From the NCBI GenBank assembly GCA_903813345.2, contig CAIIXF020000001.1, positions 15,891,915-15,955,914 on the forward strand: a stretch of 64,000 nucleotides of DNA, in the 5' to 3' direction. The notes under the pieces are model-generated. The model did not search any database and had not been told where the DNA came from. It saw only the letters and a program-made list of their open reading frames with translations. Shown here one piece after another: positions 1 to 13,200 of this stretch (position 1 is its first letter; each line of letters starts with the position of its first letter). A program made the position numbers and the translations under genes. The DNA comes from Owenia fusiformis. Its lineage: Eukaryota > Annelida > Polychaeta > Sabellida > Oweniidae.

Positions 1-1151
1 ATTAGTTGTGCAAAGAGTGATTGCGGAAATGCATACGTGTTCGTCTTCTGTTAAAAAGATTGCTTGGAATGCAGGGAATTCGTTTCCTCATGACCGTTGT
101 ACTATATCTAGTAGATGTTCTCTTTGTCTTTACCTTAATGGTATGTGACACTTAATTAGGACAGTTCTTGGCTTATCTTAAGGTGGATTCCGGTTATGGC
201 ATTGACCCGGGGTATTGATGGTTCAGAAAAAGGAATCAAAACCTGCCTAAGATTTCTCCTGATAACCACTGTGAATGATTGTGTTTTATTGTGAATACTA
301 GTACATATATCTAGAACTATTCCTTATGTGAAGATCACTGTATTGTTTGTTTATAACTAGACTCTGCGCGCAGGGTAGAGTATTGCTCGTCATTTCTAAT
401 TTATTCTTCAACCTGCAATTCTGCATTGCAAGGATCCGCAGTATGAAAGAAATGTTACTTGGTTTTGTGGTCTTAGATTGTGATAACCGTTCCAGAATGA
501 TAGGGACGGATGTATGACCCATTGTTGCTGTTGTTGAATTTTGTGTATTTTTGCCACAGAAAAAGTGAAATTTAAAATGTAAGTTAGCTAGAGTGACATA
601 CTTGTCGTTTTCTTATTTCCGCATATGTATGATTGTAATTTTAGTGATCTCACTTATGTATCGTTGTGAAGTCCGAAAATAGCACTGATCGAATCCGAGC
701 ACTTATTTTATCTTAAAAAGTGTATAGTAAAAGCACTAAATCTATTTTACATTGGTTCTTAAGTTTATTTGCCATAAATTGTTAATATATAGCTAGTTAG
801 TAATTAAATAGTAATTTTAAGCAATAAAACCAACATATTCACACTATCAATTAGTCGTGCAGAGAAAATACAAATTAGTATGTGTTCCACTTCTGATAGA
901 AAGATACGTATCAATTTCTATCTCTCTAGTTTATATCCAAATATTAGTAATACCGCTTGCTAAAAGTTGCAATATTTTAAAATAGCCTATAAGCCAATTA
1001 TGTGGCCATATATCGACCCCAGTATGTTGCTCTTGAGCAGGATTATTTGGTGCACAAATTTTAGATTTTGTATGGTGGTTAGTAATTCACACTGGCACTC
1101 TTATCATAAAATCCTCCCAGAAAAGAGCACGTGAGACAGTGAGAAGTATAC
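1..1151. other. Left edge, no exon recognised
   Basis: By position this should be the intron before the last PDE10A exon. I looked on the minus strand for the FY...PCY...L segment that ends PDE catalytic domains and did not find it. Bases 360-376 carry a GACTCTGCGCGCAG-type motif seen elsewhere in the window. Confidence 0.4.
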
Positions 1152-1232
1152 CTCCATCATCGGTAACTCATCTGATTTAGTCCGATCCATCATTGTTATT
1201 GGTGTTTGACCCTGATTCTTTTCCTCATCGCC
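1152..1232 (-). CDS. PDE10A: PDE10A exon 23, variant b: MMDR exon with Glu at the invariant Gln position
   Basis: An 81-nt phase 0-0 exon coding [20 protein letters not shown] and then DELPMME, between TGTCAG and GTATAC. Its length and ends equal variant a. The last residue, aligned with the invariant substrate-binding Gln, is Glu. The frame is open and both splice sites are good, so it does not look like a dead copy. Confidence 0.85.
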
Positions 1233-4200
1233 CTGACAATGTATAACCCAATCAAATTGTTTTAAACTCAATGTGATGACTACAGCACCACATATACTTG
1301 TAAATAACATCATGTGTATCGATCATGATGCACTCACATCTTCGACCAGTTGAAAAAACTAAACAGTAGTCATCGGTCAACTGAAACATTGGTCAACTGA
1401 AAGACCTAAACAGTAGTCATTGGTGAACAACATGCATTCATAGTACGAATACTACACATCTGCTTTGGTCGACCACAAATTACAATTATATTTTGGTAAT
1501 TATAACATGTTAGTCTCATTGAAGTCGAACAAAAGCAAATGGTAATATTTATAACGATCACTGTATCATCTACCTGACTCTGCGGTAGCTCATGGGCTTT
1601 GTCTCGATCCATCATTGGAATGGGTTGGTTTCCTTGTGCCTTCTCTTCATCACCCTATATAATAATATGATTAGTACGACATAGTATTGTCTTTATATCT
1701 AGTAATTATACTTTTAAACATTGTAAATTGTGATTTCTGAAAGGAGGAACACTTTAAAAATCAAAATCAAGTCTTTATCATGCATGTAGTGAAGAAAATT
1801 GAAATACAAACAAAAATAATTGACAGCCTTTAATATTTCATTTCAGGAATGCATGACTAACTTTCACAATGTCTGGTTTTTAATACAAGTATAGAAGTGG
1901 ATTAATTTTGTCTGCGATATTGTTCTTCAAACATAATGCCTGTCGTTCTGTACCACTGTACATAAATATGTGTCAAATGAAATACACGTTTTAAATACAC
2001 TGAAACATTAACAGCACCATCGTATAGCAGCCTACAACTGAACACAACACAGCAACTACGTATACACACAATATTTCTGTTCGGTTGCACATTTATCTAA
2101 CCTGCACATGCAAGAATGTATGGCCATTCAAAACGCTTTGCGTTTTTGTATTTAAAAAATCAAGATTTGTCAGACTTACGTCATGAAACGTACATTGAGA
2201 TTAAAACAATTTCAAATAATTTGACAGTTGGTGCAGATTTAACAAAATGCTAGCAACAGTCCTGTTACCTTTGGAACACACTTTATGTTTACGAGTTCTT
2301 TGATCCCTAAATTTTAAACACAATCATGCAGAACTTTTTGAATGGCTCCAGCATATCACTCAAAAAAGGAATATCAATATAACAATAAGATTGCACTTAG
2401 AAGTCAATTAATTTAAAGTTCACATACTACAGAAAATGATGTATTTTGTTCAGTAACCCATCCCCATGATACAGCAATTTTGCATTTTGCGCCCATGCTC
2501 ATCTTAGATATCAGATAGTTTTATGCAAAATATACGAAAATAAACGTTTCACTATCAAATAAGAAGATCTGTCTTTAATACCTACGTTTCTTATACTACA
2601 CTGTTTTAACTATAAATGGTCAATACACATCTATTACATATAAAGCAAACCTGGCACCAAAATTCCTCCATAATAATAAGGACAAGTTGCTTCTGTAGGT
2701 CCCATGGCTTGTACATTGAGCAAAGATCAGCTGCTGTCATGCTGATACCCATTAGCAATTTTCTAGAAGCAGGTACAACATGGATACAACATAACTAAAT
2801 CATTAACTACATGGTTCTAACAACAAAAAACAGAAAATATCTCCTGAAATACCTCCTGTTGAAGAACCACAATTTTTGTTACGTCGAGTCAGTATTGACA
2901 TTGTTCTGATTCCTATTCGCAAATCGCTCGAGTGCTTTTTGAGGTTATTGTGGATTTTAGCAAGGTGCTATTTTTAAGTTTTATTTTAGATTTAAAGTGT
3001 GCGCCAAAGTTTAAAACTGCGCAGGCGCACCGCTCTCGCTAACCTATATAAAGCGATTACCGAGTACAGGCTTCAGAGGTAAGCCAGGAAGGTGAACAAT
3101 CTTCGTTCCGTGTTGATTCCCCGTATAATCGTAACCAAGTAAGTTTCACCATTGAAATTAAAAATTACTATTAGATATAATTTGTAGATGTTATTTATGA
3201 AGCTATTGAGTGTATGCATCAATCAAATGGCTCATTTTAAACATATCAAAAGTATTTGTGTTTTGTTTCCCAGGGAATTGTATTCCCATATAGTACACAC
3301 ATAAATAGTGTACATTATGTACTTGAATAGCCTGGTTTACATAAATTGAAGGGCATGCTGATTACATGCACACGAGTACATGAATGAAGGCCTGATATTG
3401 ATATAGCTTGCATACCTAAACAAAAAATAAACTCTTCTAATCCCCTAATGTAAACACGGCGGTATACGTAGCCCGATTTATCGGGGGCTTTAAGGACACC
3501 TGTTTAACTCTATTATAACTTTACAATTTCCAAGGGATTTAACCAAATTTTGAAGAAAGCATCAAGAAATGTGATATTACAGTATCAACGTATTAAAAAC
3601 AGTGGTTCTGCAACAGAAGATAAAACCGTAACGGGAGGTATTTAGAATTTTTGGTTTGACACTAAAAATGTGTACAGTAAATAAGTGAGGAAATGTAACC
3701 AGAGCAAGACAAACAGTGTATGTGCGTTGCAGGGTGAACTAATATTTTTTGAGTTATTTGAATGTGGATATTTTGTATGTGGCCATTGCGATGTCTCTGG
3801 TCATCATCATCTGTGAATTTCGAAACAGATATACCGTAAAACAGGAATTCCTTCAAACAGCCACTATATTGTATATGCATACGTTAAAGCGGATGATTAA
3901 TTTTCAGAGTTTAACAGTTCATTCGCATTTTCCATACACATTTCCAAATTTGATATCACAAATCATATTTTGCTTGCCATTACAACCACCCACTCTCTGA
4001 AAATTCCCATTATACATCGATCCCACCAATATTTACCCATTGCAATGTATACTATTACCATTTTATTGCAAATTGATTTCCAATTTTAAGTTTTATGATA
4101 CGCCTTCTCAAACCGAAATGACCGAGGATCGATTAGAATAGGCGACTCATTTATTGGGATACCCAGTAGGCTTACCCTGTACATGTACAATATAATAAGA

Positions 4201-7200
4201 CTATTCCATCGGCTGTCTTTTCATAAGAAAACGCATGTATTTGGTGATCTCCAAAGGATGCACATTCTGTGACAAAGGCGTAGTAATATATAATATTCAC
4301 ATAGATACTCAAAGATCTCTGCAATATGATTATGATACATTATTTGTCTGGCTCAGATTACCATGAATATATAAACTTATAACAAATACAATGGTTGCAA
4401 CTGAGACAACTATTTGTAACAGCATACCAAGCAAGTAAAAGAGTCGAGTTTAGCAATTGATGAAAAGCATGGGATGAAGTAATGTTTGTGCCTATAACCA
4501 ATAATGAAAAAGTGGGTATGTATTTACTGATATTGTAAGACATGATTTACCATTGCATATAAAAATCTAATGAAACCATGCTTCCACGGCGCTAGATGGC
4601 ACTGACCTACCAACTAAGTGTAACTAGGGACATATCAACGTTCATAGGGTTGTCCAAATAAGTCGATTACAAAAACATACATATACACGCCGCACTAAAC
4701 ACTGATTATAAGACATTGCACAAGTTCACAAAATAAAATGTAAATATGACTCTCTGTTGTGTTGTTCTGTTTGTTTTGGTTTGGTAATTTGATTAACCAT
4801 TTCACCACAGCACATTTATATTAACATTCATGACAAGGAGGTCGAGATGAGACATTTGAACATACAGCGTAGGATTATTTGAAGTTTGGCCACCGTTAAA
4901 ACTATTTCGAGCACAAAAATGAGGAAATTGAATTCAAATGGTCATACCACGCATCATAATATGAAAAACACCAATTGCAGTGTTCTCTTCAGTATGTATC
5001 ATTTATCATTTGTAAACTATTATAATGTCCTCTTTTACAGCACATTGACTACTGATGAGTTTGTGCTTTGCCGTGGTGTTATACTTAATCAAACCTATTC
5101 GGAAAACAAAGCCACCCAGAAGCCTATTGTTCGTAAGATATTTCCCCCTGCACATTTACACGTGTATGAAGCCAGCATGCGTGGTGACAACATTTACATC
5201 ACATGTCTAGCTAGATTTGAACATACAAATTATGCATGCATAGCTGATACCTGTGCGTAAAATTCTTCAAAAATTATCTTGACTGTGTCGACTTGCATAT
5301 CCCATGGTTTGGTACTGGCACATAGATCACAGGCAGTCATCGCAATTGCCTTGGCAAATGACCTATTTGAAAGCACGGCCAAATACAATAAAGCATTCAC
5401 ATTCTGTTTGTGTTTATTTGATCACTGCATTACACACAATAAATCAAACCCACTGGAATGAAGAAGTGCAGTGAGGAGAGATAAAATGAAATGATAGACA
5501 GAGGTACGACGATCAGGGCAATCATGCAAATACACTTTTCTAGTTTTGAATACCTGGGCATAGAACTCCTCGAAGATGACCTTGACTGTGCTGACCTGCA
5601 CTTGCCAAGGTTTGGTGCTTGCACAAAGGTCGCTAGCCGTCATGGCTATAGCCTGTATCAACCGCCTAAGTAAGCATAGATATTGGAGAAAATAGCTCTT
5701 CAATTTGAATTTCGAAGTCAAAGTAAAAGAATACTACAGTTTTAACTTCAGGTTAGATAACGGAAGTTTCACAAGAGGAACACACCAGTAATATATAGTT
5801 TACTAGGTCAGAATCAAGACTACTAGAAAAGTATTTAGAAAGATACGCATGATTATAATTTTCTTATAATAATCTTTATAATACAATTGTGTGGATGTTT
5901 ACTTTTTTTAACATTTTTAATAAAAATGCAGAATGACACTAACAGACCGAGTTCATAATGAGTGCAAATAATTTTAGATAATAAAATATAACTTTAATTT
6001 CACAAAATACAGATTTCACCTCAATTTATTTCATACTAAAATGATAATTTTATTAAAATATGTAACATTGGATCGAATTTCCATACCTGTGGTCTTGGGC
6101 TTCCCATGAAAACTCTTTCTTTTCACAAAGATCCTTTAGTTTCGCCCTGTTGGGGAAAAACAATGCCAGATCTGTGGCCAGGATACAATGTTTGATGTCA
6201 CTTAAGACTTTCTTGTATTCATCTGATGTCAGGTGCTTGAATATATTGTGACCATCACGCTGCAAAATGGTGGAAATAGCTGAATGAATAATTGAAATAA
6301 TTGAATTAAATAAACTTTTTCTTACCATTCAATCATTATATTTTACAGTTCATACATTTCTGATATAACATTTTGCTCCCCATATTTTTCGCAATTACAA
6401 TAATATGAATTGAATACAGTTATTTGACATGCATCTAAAATAATAATCATAATCAAACCTTAGAACAAAACGCAAACCGGCTACACAGGAATCAATGGTA
6501 AGATCAAATATGGTAGATTAAAACTCGAGGCTATATACAGTTGATCCTATATGTGTTTATTCCTTTCAACTTACCGGTTGATTTAATATATGATAACATG
6601 ACCAGATAAATTTTCTTTAGGCCAATAATAAATCAACATATACATGCAACACATTTCAGTTAATGACGAACACTTAATTCCCTATTCAACTGTGTACTAC
6701 ACCTGTTTTGAAATCAATAAATAGACTAAAAATTAACGTGTTAAGCAAACATTATGACAACACGTTTTGATGTATATGTAAAGGTTTTGACATTGTGGTC
6801 ACTCTGTAAATGATTTTGCATTGCATTGCATTGGTTAAATAAAATCATTAAAGCATACCCCATTAAAGCATTCCCAACAATGACAATATATAACAACACA
6901 TGCGATGAATGGTACAGTTCTTACTTGTAAGATTGAGATGGTGTGATTAAAATGATGTTGTTCCATAGTTGAAGTGGAGTATATGGCTGCTAGGGGACTC
7001 GCAGTCTTCACCATGAAGGCATTTGTGTAACCCCGGTGATCAACATCGTGACAGAGGCATGCAACAAACAATGCCAGTCGCTGCAACATCAAATATGGGT
7101 TCATGTGACCGATACAACAGCTCATGGTTACAACATATTTTGGGTGATACCCATGCATATGATTGGATGATCACACTGCATTTTCATATTTCATACCATG

Positions 7201-10200
7201 GACATGAAGGAATGGATAGGAATGTTTAGGGAACTGGTCTCTCCAATTTAGTTTTGTTTTAGCCCAATAGGCCACACAAAATGGGTGAGATTACTGAGCC
7301 AGCGAAAGATTCCAAAACATTTCCTCAAGTTTATTCATCCATTTTTTCTCACATTCCATACGTGAAAAGTGTACAACATAAATATCCTGCTTCCTGGAAA
7401 GAATGCTATGAATTAGTAAGGTTGTGAGGTTGGAGTTTGGGTAACATAAAGCGTGATACCACATCCCATGCACAATTCGGTTATACCTTGTGTACATGTA
7501 CATTCACAATACCACAGGGTATGTACCTGTAGGATAGTCACTGTCATATTAAAGTGGTGGTGTTCCATAGTTGATGTGCTATATATATCAGCTAGAGGAG
7601 AACATGATTTCACCATAAATGAGTTGGTCTTCCCTCTGTGGTCCAGATCGTGGCATAAACATGCTACATACAATGCCATATTCTGCAAAAGTACTACAAG
7701 TGTGGGGAAATATTTAACAGACGAATGAGAGGGAGATACTTTAAGCCAGATTTTGGAGCGTTTGTCCATTCTAAAAGTATGCATATATGTTTTTCATACA
7801 TCCTAAATTTTCGTATCATGTCCAGTGATACTTTGATTTGGTTAACAGTGATTCAATTAGGCTACTTTTCTGTTCTTTTTTCTCATCGGATCTACAGCAA
7901 AAGACATGGAGCTGCAAAACACTACATAACATTCATGTAACATCGAAAAAACGCAATCAATTCAGCATTGGGACTGATTGAATCATAGTATTTTACTAGT
8001 TTCATACAGCATAGACTAACTGTAGTTTACACGAGCTGATGATTTTATGTGCAATTGGGGGTACCACTTGTAAGTATATCAGGACATGTCCTGGGTGTTC
8101 CGTATTACCGTCCATATTTTCGGTTATTTGCAAATGTTTATTTGTTATTTCTAAAGATAGTCTACTATAGTATAACTTATATAGGCAATTTTCCACAGTG
8201 ATTATCGAGCAATCATTTTGCACAAGATTCCTGATTAATGACCTAATTATCAGGGTCAGTGAAATAAAATCATTACCTCAAGAGGGTTGAATATATTGTC
8301 CGTGGTCTTTATGACAGTGTACATGGCGTGGGCGACCGAGAAAGCATGGCTCCAATTGTGGTATGGCACATTACGATAATTCTTTCTCACAGTCAATGTG
8401 AACTTTATCAAACTGCTAATGTCGAACCTTGAAATAATAATATGCTAAATTGATATATAATTGATGATTGTTTATATGGTTAAAAGTTATTTCTGCATAT
8501 CAAGAATTTGAAGACGTGCTAGACCGATTGATTTATGTGTATGTTATATAATATATTACAGAATGCACTGTTTGCACAGGAGTTTGATTTTAACCCATGG
8601 TAATATTATAATGAACTGTACCTAAATAGAAAGAAAACTTGAAATTATTTTATTACAAATGCCTTAAATTCATTATAGTAAATGTGTATGTTTGTTAAAA
8701 TGAAGAGACAATATCTACACGTCTAGTTTTAAAACGGAAAACATTTACGCATAAAGATAAATATTGTATTGGTCAAAAATACCAATAATTATTGCTATTA
8801 AATAATAAATTAAGGTGTTTGTAACTACACTTTGATTACCCATATGAAACATTTATATATAACTTTAAGTACATAAATAATGCAATAAAGCGCCCTAAAA
8901 TTTTATTCTATGCACAGAAAAAGCTGATAAATCCTAAAATATAACTATTCACATTATACCTTTGGTCCCCCTCTTGGTCGCTATTATGTGAAATAGTATA
9001 ATTGAAATGTTTAATATTTGTGAAATCTACAACAATCCTTTAAGTAAAGGAGCATGGAAGGTATTGCAACAGATTTCAGACAGTCATATGTTGGATTTTG
9101 CCTATTTTGGGAGGATTTGTACAGGTGCATATGCTAGGCCAATGCATAAACTCCATGACAAGCACTCATAAAGATGATAGAATAATTGACTCTGAGACAG
9201 GAAGGGTGCAAACACCCCACCAACACGTTTTTCCTGAAATGTTGTCCTAATTTTCGGCCCTTTCCACCCCTGTCTCTTCAATGCTCGATGCATATATATG
9301 TTGCGTTTTGAGACAAAGTTAACCTCTTAAAAGGAAAATGGATTCATTTGGGATAAAGTGGAAAACAATATTTCCCATGTTATTTTCCCATAGGGAAAAC
9401 TCATGCGATCCATTGTTTTCAGCTTGATTTTGGTCACCTATAAACCCCTGCATGAATCCTGTTTTCCTTTAAAGAGGTTAGCGGTGTCTCTAAACGCAAC
9501 ATACTGATGCATCAAACATTGAAAAACAGGGGTGAAAAGGGCTGAAAATCAGGACGTTTCAAGAAAATATGTTGTTGGGATGTTTGCACTATCCCTGTCT
9601 CAAAGTCCAAATCGTTTTATCATCTCTATAAGTGATTGTCCTGGAGTTAATGCCTAACATATGCACCTGTTCCAACATATGACTGTCTGAAATCTGTCGC
9701 GATACCTCCCGTGTTCCTATAAAGACAAGTCGCTTTTTACAATACTCATAATATTTATAGTAATTATGCTTGGGAGATTGCTCTACTGGTCAAAATAGGT
9801 CTAATATCATTAAGACTAATCCTTCACCAAATTTGTGTTGCATTATCTCTCAAACAAATGGTAGGCATATGCCTCAGTAGTTAACTGTTAAAACAATATC
9901 AAACAACACCAGGTATGGATTACTTGGTGCTTTGCTAGAATTACTACTCTGTAAGGACAATGATTTGGTGAGAGGGCAGAAAAAAATATATTTAAGATTC
10001 TACTATACCTTGACATGTTGAAGATGTCTTTGAACATGTACAGGACATACTGGGGCTTGTCTTCATTCAATACTCCCCATGGCGAGAATTCGTATCTAAC
10101 AAATACATATGCATAGGATTTTAATGACAGTCATTGGGTGATTGTTTCTAGTATCAGTCAATTTTAATTTTGTAGGCGTTCTAGGGTTTGTTCCTAGTTT

Positions 10201-13200
10201 AAATACGCTTCTACATATCACTACAACATCTGCATTAATTATAGTAAGTTAATTGTATAATTGCGTGCGTTTCACAAAACTATGACTCAGTTGTAAACTA
10301 AATGATAAGGAATCCAAATATATTAGAATTCTAATGTGTAACATCCTCCTAACGTAGGGTTCCAGATCTAGACATCATCCACTACTAGATTGAATGACAT
10401 CCGGCACCTTGCGTTTGGAGGATGAATGTGCAAATAATGCAATATCAAGTTATTATACTGTAGTATTGGTTATTTCAACTCACAGTGTGACATCAGGTAG
10501 TGTTGTGGGTATGACTCGGTCTTTGTATTGAGAAAACTCATCTTCTGTGCATTGGCTATGGTAGGATAGTACTTCAAGTGCAACCTTGTGTTTTTGTTCA
10601 GACCGACGGATTTTATCATAAAGCTATAATGTAAATGCACTTCGGTTAATTCAAATCTGTTATGCAATCCTGAATGATGGGCGAACATTGTTTCTAATGC
10701 GTTGGATCATAATTGGGGTACTTGGGTTTGTTGACTTGTTTCTTGCCTTCGTCTTAATACACTTGGGTTCTTCTTATGTCACTGTGCTAACATACATGTA
10801 CCATATAAAGTGAAACCGGTAGTGACTGAATTACTTCTTCTGTTATTTTCTGTTTTAATAATCATTTTATAGATATTCATGATTTTATTTATGATTTTCT
10901 GTCAGTTGCCTGGGGATTTAAACAAGAAACTAGTTGCAACGAAATGAAATCATCTTATGTTTTTTATTAAAATGTTATTACAGTAAAACCTGCGAACAGG
11001 GAATGCTCTTGGGACTGGAGGAAAGTTTCCTTGTTCAGAGGTTTTCCCTATAGAGAGGGGCCGCACTTTCAGCAAACTCAAACTTGCCGAATAAGATTAT
11101 TTGTATATATATTGATTGATTGTACAAATGCCGATTCCATACTTGGTTACATTCTCCCCATGTTGATTTTAGCTGCTGCTAGCGTCTGATGATGTCTAGT
11201 TGATGTAATCATTGGTATGATGTGTAGAGATATATTGCTAAGAACAGAATTTCAAGTTTCAGCAACCCTATTTTATATCATTGATAATCTAGAAGTTGGA
11301 TCAGTAAAAGATTTAAAGAGATTTGGCTCAACATGACCGTGTACTTACTATCTATCAACTCCATAAAACAATTGTGTCAGTCCCTAGATTATCACAACTG
11401 ATTTGATGTAATTAGGTTTTTGAAAGAAAGAATTGGTGTCATGATAATAAGTAACAGATTAGTATTAGTTTTAAAATAAATCAGGGTAATTAACAGTGGG
11501 TGGGATGCTACATCATGTCAACAATTAGCTTATCTTAATCTCAATCATATTAATCCAAGCTTTTTATATTCAGATATTGGCTTAAGACTTTCACACCTCT
11601 GAAAAATAATGGAATATACAGTGTCACCAATATTCCATATTCCTTGTTCACAGGTGAATTTTCATAATTTGCCCCAAAATAGTGTTCCTTGTTCCCTGTT
11701 CACAGGTTTTCCCTACAGAGAGGGTCCGTTAACATATAAGTCAATGGAAAAATATTTGGTTCTTTTGAAAAGCATTCCTTGTTCATAGGTTTTCCCTACA
11801 GAGAGGTATTCCATCGGACAGGTTTTACTGTATATATATATAGCAACATCATACTTATGTCCGATCATAAGTTCGAATAATAGTTTCAAATATTAATTGT
11901 ATGACATGTATATAAGACCAATGTTAACGCTACCAGGGGGAATCGGACATGCAGACCTTACTATTTATACATGTTATTCTGTCTTTTGAAAAATTCAACT
12001 TGTAATGTATATTTCCTAGTTTTTCAAAGAAATATCAATTTAAATATCAAGACGTCATGCTTTTCTCATACTTATAGAACCCAATGTGGCTGTCACTGGT
12101 CATTTATTAAAGCAGGAAAAAAATTGCTTCATGGATGACAAAATGTTTCTACTTTCCCGGTAAATGTAGAGTCTCGCACCATACGAATATAATTTTAGGC
12201 GATCTGTCTGCATGGGGTGGAAATAAGGTAGTCTAGTACAGTGTAGTATGAAATTGAATGATATACATGTGTGTCAAATATCAGGCAGAAATTCCTTAAA
12301 ATGACAAAGATATGGGGAAACAGAGTTGCCGTTTTTTACCACCCTGTATAAATCTAGAGATAGTAAATACAAGACGTAAATGATTATGAGAACAGGATTT
12401 ATGGTAGTAGCAAGAATTTCAAAATCATTATTTTCTTAACTAATGCTAAATTATTGGAAACACAATTGCATCAATATGAAACGTTGACTATTGGCATACA
12501 TGTTACATAACACTTGGACAACATAGATGTCAATCATAAATCGATGGCTAATACCTAATGATTTATCGTTATTGTTTACCTTTGCGTGGTGAAGGGCCAA
12601 GCCACAGTACACTGCAAACGTTTCGAATGACTCTTCGTCTGATTTTGTAAACACGCCATGTGTTTTATTCACCATTTGAACGACTCCTATTATGCTATAT
12701 AGTACAAAATAATTTGAATTACATTGAGTACGATGAGTCGTTAAAACTTTGAAACCTATTATGCTATATGGTACAAAATAATTTGAATTGCATTGCATAC
12801 GATAAGTTGTTAGAACGTTGAGATCCTTTTGTACAGATACCATTCTGTTGTGTAAGAGTCAAATCATCTATTGTATAACCATTTAGTATGGTTCAATATT
12901 ATCTAATGTCCAGGTTATAATGAAACATTTTGGGTGTTGGAATAAGGTAATGTACTGCTTAGTCTATTGTTTCAAATTATTGCAGTTAGTTTTTTGTTGG
13001 GCATTGTTAGTCTTTAAATATTCAAATATCTAAGACAACACTTCGATTCAACACAAACGAAATGATCTGAATATGTGATATCACATGTAAGACAAATAAT
13101 ATGAGGACTTACTCTCGACTTACTGTCTGACTATTTGCTACTATATCTTAACTATTCACAATGTCAAATGGAACATATCAAAATTACATAACACAATATA

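Noticed and set aside
4886-5260. 124-codon plus-strand frame
   Set aside because: Its 3' end overlaps PDE10A exon 22b on the other strand, and the rest has no recognisable protein character.
1152-7682. A second, partial PDE gene duplicated next to the first
   Set aside because: Only some exons are duplicated, copies of each exon sit side by side, the intervening exons 19 and 21 are single, and phases match exactly. A gene duplication would give blocks of successive exons.
7023-7728. Plus-strand frames over the HD exons
   Set aside because: They are the opposite strand of PDE10A exons 20a and 20b, whose minus-strand reading matches PDE catalytic motifs.
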